Of a stretch of 64,000 bases of DNA, positions 51,490 to 62,860 are shown in pieces (the first letter of the stretch is position 1; every line of letters begins with the position of its first letter). The stretch is from Dipteronia dyeriana (taxonomy: Eukaryota > Streptophyta > Magnoliopsida > Sapindales > Sapindaceae). Under the pieces are notes generated by a model. It saw only the letters and a program-made list of their open reading frames with translations, was not told the origin of the DNA and ran no database searches. The stretch spans positions 9,744,001 to 9,808,000 of the forward strand of contig CM065296.1 in assembly GCA_032871835.1 (NCBI GenBank). Reading direction: 5' to 3'. Position numbers and translations under genes: made by a program.

Positions 51490-53496
51490 TTACTCTTCTC
51501 TGTCGTAGCTAGTATCTTGATTGAACAAATCATTGGCTTCCGATTTCAAGGGACCATAATACTTGCTGCAGAATAGATAATACAGAATGTTAACAGCACT
51601 CAAACCAGCAAGAAACCAGAAATAATAATCGTAATGTCCCTTGTTTAAATTGTCCGAAACCCAGCTCTCTTTTCCTCCGATACTACTAACATAATCCACC
51701 GTACTCAATATAACGCTCGCTACCAGGTTCGACAGTGACACTCCCACCAGACCGATGCTTGTGGCAATGCTGGACATGCTTTTTGGGAACTCGCAGTAGA
51801 AGAACTCGTTCTGCGCGACAGAGAAGAATGCCTCCGATAAGCCAGTCAGGATGTTGTGTGGTAGTAGCCACACAAAAGACATGTCCACAACACCTGTTGG
51901 GTCGTCGTAAAATCCTTGCTTGATTGCACGGTCACGTCGGATGCTCTCTACGATTGCCCATGTCGCCATAGATGCAGTGGAGAGGATTAGTCCGATTCCC
52001 ATTCGTAGTTTCGTGTTCAGGAAGGATGGTTTCCCTCTGATTTTCGATGCTATAGGGATGATTACACGATCGTAGAGAGCGATCCAGAGTGTTAGAGTGA
52101 GCATCATGAACAATCCTAAGGACCCTGCTGGGATTTCGAAGTTTCGAGTGAGGTGTCGGTTTAAAGTAATTGCTTGAAGAGCTCCTAGAGTACCTTGACT
52201 GACATTTATAGAAAATATGATCCCTGTCGACCAAATTGGAATCACTTTGATCAATGCTTTTAGCTCTTCTACTTGGTCAACCGTGCATAGACTCCATGGA
52301 TTCGTGGCTTTTCCATCTGGGGTCAAGTCTTGTTCAGGATTTCTAATAATGCATGCTTTATTCAAAAACCTGAACGGACGACAAAAGTGACAAATGACTT
52401 GCAATACTTGATACAAAACTCTAATAAACGTAGTGACAATGCGAGTGATGATATAAATATATACCTTAGCTTGTCACTCGGCATGAGAAGATTTGAATCC
52501 TTTCCCCGATGGTGCGTTACATCGTCGGTGGCTTGAGATGATATGTTTAATTGGCGATTTTTATAGGAGGCCACGGCAACTTGAACCAGGCCAATGAGTA
52601 AGTTTGAGTTGGGCTTCTCCTTGATATAAAAGGGAGAAGCCAAGAAGAATGAAATGGCAGACAAGAGCATGAGCACAACAGGAACTCCAAAACCAACAGT
52701 CCAACCAAGGTGATCTTGAATATACACAATACAAGTTACGGCAATAATATATGAACCTGTGATGGCAACATTATACCAACCGAAGTAACTCTGTAACAGA
52801 CCTGGTGTTTTGAGCTTGTTGTCCCCTGTGTTGAACACTTGATCAGCACCAAAAGCCGCGGAGCTTGCCCTAATGCCACCAGCTCCGATTGTCATGAAAC
52901 CAAAAGATGCATATAACACTACAAATTGGTAGGTCGTCGGCTTTGTTTCTTCTGGAAAAAGGGTTGTTAACCATAACAAAATCATCCCCTGTAACATGAA
53001 AAAGAAATATTTAAATGGTTTTTTTTTTAATCATCCCCTGTAACAAAATCATCACTATATCTAATTAACAATTAATGATCAGGACAGGATTAAACTTTAC
53101 CAAGAGACTAGCAATGGAGCCGAAGCCGATCATCGGAAACCGACTCACATAAGAATCTGCAACCATCGCCCCAGCAACCGGCAGCATATTAGTAGCAGCA
53201 TTCCAGACTAAAATGAGATTTGTTGCCGTGGTTGTTTCCATGTTATATCTTGTTTTCAAATAGAATATCATGTTGGGTGACAACCCAAAACTGGCCACCC
53301 TCTCAAACGCTTCATTTGCTGTCGAAAACCACAGTCCCAATATCAGAGTTTATCAACAAATTATTACAATCAAAATAAAGAAGAAAGAAGAAGAAGATTC
53401 GATTGAATATTTGTAGTTACCTAAGATGAAAGGCAGAGTTTTAAGGCCACCCTTTGGATTTCGGTTGCTCAATAGCGGCTCTGAATCTCTTTCCAT
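51490..53496 (-). CDS. NRT1/PTR family (NPF1-type) transporter, 4 exons
   Basis: Second intact paralogue. Exons are 53496-53421, 53318-53101, 52988-52465 and 52369-51490 (TAA), 1698 bases and 565 residues, with the same intron positions and phases as the gene at 38800-42841 but short introns (102, 112 and 95 bp). Start MERDSEPLLSNRNPKGGLKT; then LPFILANEAFERVASFGL (intact ExxER motif), GAMVADSYVSRFP, TIGAGGIRASSAAFGADQV, FGVPVVLMLL, FLNKACIIRNPEQDL, IKVIPIWSTGIIFS, EFPKSMSSIATS and NKGHYDYYFWFL, ending TSYDREE. It is a plasma-membrane or vacuolar proton-coupled carrier, probably of nitrate or a similar anion; substrate inferred from NPF1 relatives. The coding sequence has no defect. Confidence 0.95.
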
Positions 53497-53659
53497 TTCG
53501 ATTCAAAGTAACAGAAAGAAAATTTCTCAGTTCCTGGATAAAAATTATACAGTGCATGGGCACAACATTTGTTTCTAAATACAAATTTAAAATTTAGAGT
53601 AAAAATATGAATTTAATGCTGAGGTGATTTGCCAACAATTATAAGATGGGCAGCTAGCT

Positions 53660-53669
53660 TATATATATT
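53660..53669 (-). promoter_or_regulatory. TATA-like box of the second NPF gene
   Basis: TATATATAAG on the minus strand followed at once by GCTAGCTG (53651-53658), echoing the TATA box plus GCTAGCT of the other NPF gene. It is about 165 bases upstream of the ATG. A nearer TATAAT at about 53545 is an alternative. Confidence 0.45.
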
Positions 53670-56600
53670 ATTATAAATCCCATGCGAAACTCGATATGCT
53701 TACTTTAATTTGTTTTGGGAGTTGATGAGTTATTAGGCACACTAATCAATGTATGTATATGCGTATACAATATGTAGGAGAAAAACTACCATGTGATTTA
53801 TTCGTGTCAAAATCCTATCTGCTACGTGTCGGATTGTGGATGCACAGAGTGAGTGTATCCAGATTCCAGACAAGATAATAGTTAATATTCATGATGACGT
53901 GATAATTAAGTTAAAAAAATAAGCTTAACTATTCCTACGTTGAAATGCAGCGATAAATATTTTACATTAAAAATATAGTATTTATAAATAACCTAATTTT
54001 TCATTTTATTTAGAACGTCTTTAATACATATATGAGTGTAATTGCTAAATTAAATAAAAAAAAATAGTTAAATACTATTTTGACATATCATTTTAATATT
54101 ATATTTCGATATATAATTTCATTTGAAATGTAATTTTATTTTTTTATCATTTAAAATTATAAAAATCAATAAATATAATTAATATATTTCATTTATATAA
54201 TATTTTTATTGTTTAAAATTATAAAGGTCAGTAATTAATACATTCAATGTAATTAATCAATGGTATTTTTATAATTTAAAAAGTAACATTTATTGCTGTA
54301 CCAAATTTAACATATGTTATTTTTATTCTTTGTGTCAAATTTGACACAACATTTAACATTGAATGATTGTTTTTCTACTCTATTCTAAATTATAACATTA
54401 GCACACTCAAATAGCATTGTATCGGAGATACTCTTACAACATTTAATATTGAATGATTGTTTTTCTACTCTATTCTAAATTATAACATTAGTACACTCAG
54501 ATAGCATTGTATCGGAGATACACTTATAATACAAACCACCAACTAATTTCCTATAAATAGATTTAATATCAATTTTTAATATATATATATCATATTTATG
54601 ATAATTAAGTATTCCTACGTTTCTATTCCTATTTTGAAATGCAGCAATAAATATTTTACATTAAAAATATAATATATATAAATAACCTAATTTTTCGTTT
54701 TATTTATAATAGAAACCAATAACTACTTTACTACATTACTCCCTCTTCATTTAATATCATATCAGATTTGTGATTCGTGTTGTTAGTCTACAACTTTTTT
54801 TGTCTACAATTTTTCTACAGTTCCATCACGTTTGAGTTAACTCCACTTTTAATATTTATAAACAAAAATTGCTTTCACACCTTTGTTACAGCTCTATCTA
54901 TCCAGGTATTTTTTTTTATTAAATAATTTTATTTTATTTGATTAAATTTTTGTATTTAACTTCTTTTATTTTAATTTCTTTTTCAATATTTGTTTGTTTG
55001 GTTTTCTCCATTTTCAAATATAAGTTATCTTTTTACTATTGTAGTATTGTTACAACGGTATTTAAGTAATTTTAATATTTAATTATTTTTTATTGTATTG
55101 GGATTGTAACATAAACAGTGGCATAAAAAAAATCTCATTTTATATAATAATTGTTAATTTTCCTTATATATGTGTTTTAGGTACTCAAAAGTCAGAAGCA
55201 TTTTCTCAAATGAAAAGATAGTCTTAATTGAAAAAAGGGATTATTTTTATATTTTATGATATTTTCAAATAAATATTCTGCAATTTCTTTTTCGGTTTTT
55301 TTATTTTCTTTTTGTTATTGAACAATACATAATTTATTTAATTTATTTCAATTTAATTGATATTTTTATAATATATTTTAAAACTATTTAATAATAATTC
55401 TTTTTACTAATTATTTATTCTATACAACAACCGTTAAGTTAACCGGTGAGGTTGGGTAATGAAAATCTAGTAAAAAGAAATTTTAGGGACAATTCAATTT
55501 GGATCTATAAAGATAAGTTTGGTAGAAAGAACAGAAGTTGCAGTGTTTTAGACGTATTATTATTATTAAAAAAAATGATATTAAGTAACAATTTGTTGAA
55601 GTTAAAAAAGAATGATAATTTAGAAAATTAGTTATCGTTTTGTAACGAAAATAAAATGAAAATATAGGTTATTTATAAAGTATTTACTGTCCACATCAAT
55701 ACAAACAGAAAGTGGGGTGAGAGATTGTCTAACACTTGTCTAAAACAGAGTCGGTCTCCCACATGCATATCACACTTTTTGGAACTTGTTGTATCACTTT
55801 GTGTGCATTGATAATTAATGAATGGTCCCATTGATATAAATAAATAAATACATCATTTTTATTCTCAAAATTGATTAGGAGTTAGGACAGCGAATAAAGT
55901 CTATTTAAAACTGCTACACGTTGTCCGGCAGAAATATTGAAAATGATTTTTTATTTTAAAATAAAAAACTATTACTGTCGATGGGTTGTATTTTTTTTTT
56001 TTTTTTAAAAAGAACATTTATTTTCATATTTATAGGTCAATTTTTAATGGATAAAATTGTTTAAGATCAAGTTCTGTGTAATTTTCGTTTTTTGTTTTCT
56101 AATTTATGAGAAAATATAAAATTAAAAATTACAATGAATATTTTAGAACTTGAGAACGAATTTTCATCTTAAACAGAACTATGAGGATGTGTAGTTTGTG
56201 ATATACTGATATACCAAAATAAAAAAAAATGAAAATGAAACTTTTATTTTTCAATTAATAAATTAATTTGATTTACTTTTGGGCGCCTTTCTTTATTATT
56301 GTAAATAAGGGAGTTTTTTTTAATATTAATAAAATAAAGATTAGTAGAGAGAAATAGTGATATGCATTGCCCACCTCATTGCGTGATTTTTTAATTTGCC
56401 TCGCTAAAATTCAATTATTTTTTAATAAATTTTAATGTGATATATATAAAGATATAAACATGTACCGTAGTGATTCATGGAGTGAGACATATCAAGATTG
56501 AATGAACACCGTTAACAACAAATCATATCGAACATCAATAAGTTTAATAAAATCTAATTAATAACAAACTTTATAAAATTTTCTAGAATTAGAATTTTTT

Positions 56601-57125
56601 TTTTTACAAATTTGTTTGAATATGAAGTAAAAAGGAATTTGTGCGAAACATAGTAAAAAAAATTGAAAGGGAAAAAAACCCTATTTTTCTAAAATAATTC
56701 AAAGTTTTTAATTAACAAATATATATATAATTCAAGAAAATACATTGACTTTCATTAAGATATTTTGAAAATAATAATAATAATAAATCAATACTTAGTG
56801 GTGAAAAAAAAAACTCAAATTACGATTATAGAATGTTGATTATTGCAATTAATTGTAGAATGGGTATTATATGTAACTTATAATAAAATATAAAAATAAA
56901 AATGAAGAGATAAAGCAGCAACAGAGTTGAGAATATATGGTGATTTTTTTTTTTTGCAGATATTAACTAATTCAGTTAGTAAAGCAAACTTATAATTAAT
57001 TAATAACATACATCATACGAATGATGGTTGAATCATTTCTATGGTACATAACTTTTCTCTCAAGAAATTAAGTAATCACGAGAAGATTCCATTTTAGATA
57101 TGAACTTGTCAAATAAGACTACCTC
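53670..57125. other. AT-rich intergenic DNA with MITE-like insert
   Basis: No gene. Bases 53901-54013 (gataattaag...gaaatgcagcgataaat) are repeated at 54598-54707, bracketing a MITE-like segment at about 54014-54540. From 54710 to 57120 only low-complexity AT DNA is seen, with poly-A/T tracts and no recognisable element; the open frame at 55446-55631 has no family resemblance. Confidence 0.5.
54014..54540. mobile_element. MITE-like element with tandemly doubled end
   Basis: The left end (tctttaatacatatatgagtgtaat) resembles the reverse complement of the right end (tctccgatacaatgctatttgagtgt). A 90-bp unit ending tcggagatacWctta is present twice in tandem (54348-54437 and 54438-54527). Related ends occur at 63280-63345 and near 9505. 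Boundaries are approximate. Confidence 0.6.
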
Positions 57126-57757
57126 TGACGCAGAAAAAACGTAACTAGAATTAGATCGACTTCTAAATTCTTTTGAAAAATTGGAATCCATCATAATAAA
57201 GTTAAAACTTTAGAAATTTTATTGAATAATAATCTATCTGAGCCTTTCGGTTTACAAGGCTATTTAAAGCGAAAGACCCTAACTCGAATACTTGTTTGAC
57301 AAGAAACGAGATTACATATCAAAAGCTACCATAAATAGCGAAACTGTCAAAAATAGCGAAATCACAAAAGTTACGGAAATAAAATATACTAACAACCATA
57401 AACAAGCCGAAATTAACGGTAGACGATTCTGGCTTGTCAAAGTCAACTTATGACAAAAATGGAAATTTCCCAAAAAGGAAAGAATTGAGATTTCGGGGCC
57501 TAAATGATGGAATTTGGCCGAAAATGGACGTGCAACAACACCAAAGGTATTGACTTCTAAAGATCTCGCTGATTCCTTTCAATTAAGGTCATTTAATCTT
57601 GGATTTAGGATGGTCCCACCAAGCCATGGACGTGCATCAACACCGAAGGTATTGACTTCTGAAGATCTCGCCGATTCCCTTCAATTAAGGTCATTTAATC
57701 TTGGATTTAGGATGGTCCCACCAAGCCATGTAGAACTCAGCCACTTGTTCTACATCA
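57126..57757 (-). repeat. 3' LTR of the chromovirus-type element
   Basis: Contains a direct repeat with a 102-bp period (atggacgtgcaWcaacacc at 57524 and 57626). The integrase reading frame enters this LTR and stops at 57691. Confidence 0.9.
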
Positions 57758-58840
57758 GCCGCCTCTACTTGCAAAGAACTAGACCTCGAGTTAGGCTCAG
57801 GATAAAGAGGCGCTTCTGCATGATACTGGAACAAATCAGCAACTTTGAAGGTATTGAAAATTCCCATAGTCTCAGGCAGGTCGATCACATATGCATTATC
57901 ATTGATCTTTTTCAGAATCTGATACCGACCATACTTCTTGGGCTTCAGTTTGTTATAAGTCCCAACTGGGAATCTTTCTTTGCGCAAGAAACCCATTACT
58001 GAGTCGCCCTCCTCAAACACCTTCCGACGCCTATGCTTGTCTGCAACTGCCTTGTATTTCGCATTGGTTTCTTCCAGTTTCTATCTCACCTCCGCTTGCA
58101 CCGACACTAACTCCCGGACCCTTTGGTAAATGAATTAAATCCACAGTGTGCTTCAGTGGTGACACATATGTCATAGCAAAAGGAGATTTTCCTGTGGCAC
58201 TATGTACAACACTATTGTAGGCAAACTCAACTTGAGGCAATGCATGATCCCATTGTTTCGGCTTATTTCCGCAAACGCAACGGACCAGATTTCCCAAGGT
58301 TCTATTCGTCACTTCCGTTTGTCCATTAGTTTGTGGGTGAGCAGTAGTACTTCGTTTCAGAGATGTATTGAACATTTTCCATAAGGTCAGCCAAAAGTGG
58401 CTAAGGAATTTCGTGTCACGATCAGAGGTAATTAACTACGGTACCCCATGTAGTCGGACCACTTCTCTGAAAAATAGTCGGGCTATGTGTGAAGCATCAG
58501 AGGTCTTCCGGTAAGGGATAAAGTGAGCCATTTTTGAAAACCTGTCAACCACCACGAAAACCGAATCTACTCCTCGCTGGGTACGGGGTAGTCCCAGCAC
58601 AAAATCCATAGACAAGTCCTCCAAGATATTGTTAGGAACAGGTAAAGGCATATAGAGACCAGTATTTTGTGACTGACCTTTAGACACCGGACAAGTGTAA
58701 CATCTCTGCACAAAATTCCCAACATCTCATTTCAGTTGTGGCCAGAAATACCGTTCCTCCAAGCTAGCCACCGTTTTGTCTCGTCCCAAGTGTCCACTCA
58801 ATCCACCACCGTGCAAGTCTCTGATTAATTTCTCCCGTAG
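57691..58840 (-). pseudogene. Integrase of the chromovirus-type element
   Basis: Zinc-binding region [15 protein letters not shown] ... [12 protein letters not shown]; catalytic core [15 protein letters not shown] (Asp), [21 protein letters not shown] (Asp) and [19 protein letters not shown] (Glu). After a stop near 58031, the C-terminal part has [47 protein letters not shown] and [11 protein letters not shown]. The frame goes on through [21 protein letters not shown] and ends 67 bases inside the 3' LTR. No classical chromodomain is seen. Stops at VP-stop and after WPQLK break it. Confidence 0.9.
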
Positions 58841-58989
58841 AGATGTTCTGGGAATACACAAACGATTGCCACGAAATAGATACCTATCATTTTCATGAAA
58901 ATCACTGATAGGCTGTTTTTCAATACACTTGGACCAGGTTTCCTTGAAATCCTCATCCTTTTCATACAACTCCTTTAGAGAATCAAACC

Positions 58990-59446
58990 CAACAATCTCA
59001 TGAGCTAGGGTTACGAGCAGGGTGGCACAGCAGATCAATGCATCAGCAACTCGGTTCAGAACCCCTGATTTGTGCTTGATAACAAAAGGAAATTTCTGAA
59101 GGAAAGTGGCCCACCTGACATGCATGTTGTTCAAGCTCTTCTGACTGTTGATAAACTTCAAAGCTTGATGGTCGGTGTACAATACAAACTCCCTCTGTAC
59201 TAGGTAATGTTCCCAGTGCTTCAAGGCTCGGACCACTGCGTAGAACTCCTGATCATAAGTACTCCACTTCTGGCGAGCTTCACTTAATTTCTCGCTAAAG
59301 AAAGCTACTGGTCTCTTTTCTTGAGACAGCACAGCTCCAATTCCCACCTCACTAGCATCGTACTCCACTTCAAAAATCTTCTCAAAACTGGGTAGAGCCA
59401 GTACTGGTGCAGTACACAATTTCTCCTTGATTAACGTAAAACTCAT
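58990..59446 (-). pseudogene. RNase H of the chromovirus-type element
   Basis: Begins [41 protein letters not shown] (Asp); then [16 protein letters not shown] (Glu), [13 protein letters not shown] (Asp) and [15 protein letters not shown] (Asp; usually followed by SRR). The frame is open to 58727 and leads into the integrase N-terminus. Confidence 0.9.
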
Positions 59447-59461
59447 ATCTGCTTCTTCTCT

Positions 59462-60259
59462 TCACTGAAGCCGACCCTTCTTCATGCATTCTGTTATCGG
59501 TGCCATGACATTGCTAAAATTTTGTATAAACCGGTGATAGAAAGTAGCTAAGCCATGAAAGCTACGAACTTCACTTACGGTTTTCGGCGCATGCCATTCT
59601 CGAATTGCTCGTACATTCTCTTCGTCCACATGAATTCCTTCTGAACTCACCACGTAACCCAAAAATAACAAACGGTTGGTCATAAAACTGCATTTCTTCA
59701 GATTAAGAAACAGTTGATTTTCTTGTAAAACTTTTAACTCCTCCCGCAGCTGCTCAACATGCTCTTCTTCAGTCTTACTATAAATAAGAATGTCGTCGAA
59801 ATAAACCATAACAAACTTTCCCACAAAAGGCCTCAATACCTGATTCATCACTCGCATGAAAGTACTGGGTGCATTTTATAAACCGAAGGGCATGACCAAC
59901 CACTCATACAAACCATCCTTGCTTTTGAACGCCGTTTTCCATTCATCCCCAGGTCTAACCAGAATTTGTTGATACCCACTACGTAGATCAATCTTCTCAA
60001 ACAGCTTTGAACCCTCTAGTTGATCTAACATGTCATCTAAGCGGGGAATCGGGAATCGGTACTTGACGATTATCTTGTTGATAGCTCGACTGTCCACGCA
60101 CATACGCCAACTCCCATTCTTCTTTGGTGTCAGCAATGCAGGAACTGCACACGGGCTCATGCTTTCGCGTATGAAACCCTTCTGCAATAATTCTTCTATT
60201 TTCTCCAGTAAAATCTCATTCTCTTTTGGACTCATCCTGTAATGTGGCAGATTGGGCAA
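59462..60259 (-). pseudogene. Reverse transcriptase of the chromovirus-type element
   Basis: Two open blocks (60259-59876, 59857-59462) with a stop between them. Motifs: [96 protein letters not shown], and the intact catalytic box [17 protein letters not shown] further stop follows GRLQ before the RNase H. Confidence 0.92.
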
Positions 60260-60361
60260 ACTCGCCTCAGGTATAAGATCTATATGGTGCTAAATGTCTC
60301 TTAATGGTGGTAAGTTGTTGGGCAAATCTTCTGAAGTAATGTCCCTGAATTGTTCTAGCAA

Positions 60362-60874
60362 CTAATGTATTTTCTCAGGAACAGTTACTGCCGATGTTTC
60401 TTTCTCTTCTACCACAAGAGCTTTAACCATCAATACATAGATCTCCTGTGCATTCTTAACATCTGTCACGAATTCTGTGTCGGATCCGGTCACAGTTAGA
60501 AAAGACTGCTTTTCTACTACAGAGGGCTTGTTAGGCACTGTCTGACGTTTGGAAGGATCCATAGCAATTTTATGTGACCCCCAAGTAAATAAATAAGTGT
60601 TATCCCGACCCCTATAAGTAATATCAATATCATACTGCCATGGCCGGCCCAACAATACATGGCTAGCATCCATATCAATTACATCACAAACTACATCCTC
60701 CTTATATATCTTACCAATAGAAATAGGAACACGACAAATATCAGTTACCTTTACTGTCGGTCCCTTCTTGATCCATCCAATTGTATATGGATTGGGATGT
60801 TTCTCGGTTGGCAACTTCAGATGTTCCACCAACCTCTTTGCAACAAAGTTCTCGCAACTTCCACTGTCCAAGAT
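60362..60874 (-). pseudogene. Protease of the chromovirus-type element
   Basis: The active-site motif [18 protein letters not shown] is followed by the second conserved segment [15 protein letters not shown] linker of about 100 residues leads to the RT and is separated from it by stops at 60359 and 60290. Confidence 0.88.
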
Positions 60875-60943
60875 TAGGTCACAGACTTTATGACTGATTG
60901 TGCAACAAAATAGAAATATATTGTTACGCTGACTGAGATCCTC

Positions 60944-62191
60944 TTATTTTGGTGCGTACAACACTCGTTGCGCCACACAATTAACCCGCTCACCATCTTC
61001 TTCAGCGAATTCTGCTCCTTCATACAAGTCACCTTCTTCTTCATAGTCAGGAACATCTATAACTTCTTCACATCCTTCTACCCAATTTACTGGTCGACGA
61101 TCAGGACATGCATTAGAATAATGACATGGTTTTCTACATCTGTAACAAGTTCCTAGTGCAGGCCTAGCATACGGATTTGGATTTGGATTCGGATTTCTAG
61201 GCATGTTTCTGTTGGCTGGCGCTATTGTTTGACTGCTACTACTACCATTTTCTCCATTAACTCCTTTTGGTTAGTTCGCTGGAATCGATGATTGAACACC
61301 CTTGTCTCTGTTATGGAATGATGACTCAGGATTATTCCTCCGGAAACCAGGGTTTCCAACTCTACGTTCCATCAATTCGGCCTTTAGCGCCATATTGTGA
61401 GCTTCATCCACAGTCCACGGCACTTGTAGTCCGATCTTATCTCGAAGTGAGGGACTCAACCCGTTGAGATATCTGGCCACGCGCTACCCCTCTGTTTCAC
61501 TCAAATTATTTCTCACTGAGAGCCTAGAAACTTCTACTGTGTAATCAAACACCGACTTGGTCCCCTACGAGCAATTTTGAAGCAATTGGAATAAATATTG
61601 CTCATAGTCTGGTGGCCGAAACCTACCCATCATTAGCTGTTTCATTCTACGTCAGGTTCTTACAATTGTCTTTTCTTGTTGCTGATGGTTCTTCTGCAAT
61701 TGATCCCACCAGACTGCAGCCCCTCATTTCAACCTAAAGGCGACAAATCAGACCATTTTTTTTTCTGAAATCTCCATCATCTCAAAGAACCGCTCTACTT
61801 CTGTGATCCAGTCAAGAAAATCTTCTATTCGTAGATTTCCATTAAAGCTTGGAAGATCTGTCTTCAACCGGTAGTCGTCATGCTCTCTGGATCGTCTCAC
61901 TGGTTGAATAACACCATATCCTCTATCTCCTTCATCTTCAGAGACATCCTCGCTATCATGTTGATGACGAGGGGGACGTCCTCTGTTAACAGGTTGGCCT
62001 CTGGCAAATCCCTCAGCTCGCACTCTGTTATTCGATTGCGGCTGCTTGTTGTTAGCGTTGAGGTTCATCCCGACAAGCAGTTCACGAATCTCCCTTAACT
62101 ATTGCCGTTGTTCCTCCACCACTATCCACAAGGCCTCCACCCCATGATCACCGTCAGTAGGGTTTCTGTCTCCTGCTCTATTAGTTGACAT
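60944..62191 (-). pseudogene. Gag of the chromovirus-type element
   Basis: Start MSTNRAGDRNPTDGD at 62191. The capsid core has [55 protein letters not shown] and [11 protein letters not shown]. The zinc knuckle [14 protein letters not shown] (C-x2-C-x4-H-x4-C) is intact, followed by an acidic tail. Stops occur after QRQ, TIVRT, NCS, TEG and PAN; several can be read as CAA/CAG or TGG turned into TAG/TAA. Confidence 0.88.
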
Positions 62192-62222
62192 CGAGATCGG
62201 TAAATCCGTGCTCTGATACCAA

Positions 62223-62855
62223 TCGACGTAGAAAAAACGTAACTAGAATTAGACCGACGTCTAAATTCTTTTAAAAAACTGGAATCCACCAGAATAAAGT
62301 TAAAACTTTAGAAATTTTATTGAATAATAAGCTATCTGAACCTTTCGGCTTACAAGACTATTTAAAGCGAAAGACCCTAACCCGAATCCTTGTTGGACAA
62401 GAAACGAGATTACATGTCAAAAGCTGCCATAAATAGCGAAACTGTAAAAAATGGTGAAATCACAAAAGTTTCGGAAATAAAATATACTAACAACTATAAA
62501 CAAGCCGGAATTAACGGTAGACGATTCTGGTTTGTCAAAGTCAACTTATGACAAAAATGGAAATTTTCTCAAAAGGAAAGAATTGAGATTTCGGGGCCTA
62601 AATGATGGAATTTGGCCGAAAATGGACGTGCATCAACACCAAAGGTGTTGAAATCTGAAGATCTAGCCGATTCCCTTCAATTAAGGTAATTTAATCTTGG
62701 ATTTAGGATGGTCCCACCAAGCCATGGACGTGCATCAACACCGAAGGTATTGACTTCTGAAGATCTCGCCGATTCCCTTCAATTAAGATCATTTAATATT
62801 GGATTTAGGATGATCCCACCAAGCCATGTAGGACTCAGCCACTTGTTCTACATCA
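62223..62855 (-). repeat. 5' LTR of the chromovirus-type element
   Basis: Matches 57126-57757, including the 102-bp internal direct repeat. Its inner end reads TCGACGTAG instead of TGACGCAG, one inserted base plus a substitution. Confidence 0.88.
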
Positions 62856-62860
62856 ATCTC

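Larger units (their letters stand above)
57126..62855 (-). mobile_element. Chromovirus-type Ty3/gypsy retrotransposon (CRM/Galadriel-like)
   Basis: LTRs 57126-57757 (632 bp) and about 62223-62855 end TTCTACATCA. The flanks ACCTC (57121-57125) and ATCTC (62856-62860) match at four of five bases. The primer site TTGGTATCAGAGCACGG (initiator-Met tRNA, minus strand) is at about 62207-62221. The minus strand encodes gag, protease, RT, RNase H and integrase in that order, as in Ty3/gypsy. RT and RNase H phrases such as [15 protein letters not shown] and [26 protein letters not shown] place it with plant CRM/Galadriel-like chromoviruses. About eight stops or shifts make it non-functional. Confidence 0.9.

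Noticed and set aside
57514..58002. Plus-strand open frame of 162 codons over the LTR
   Set aside because: It is an internal LTR duplication plus the antisense of the integrase; no family resemblance.
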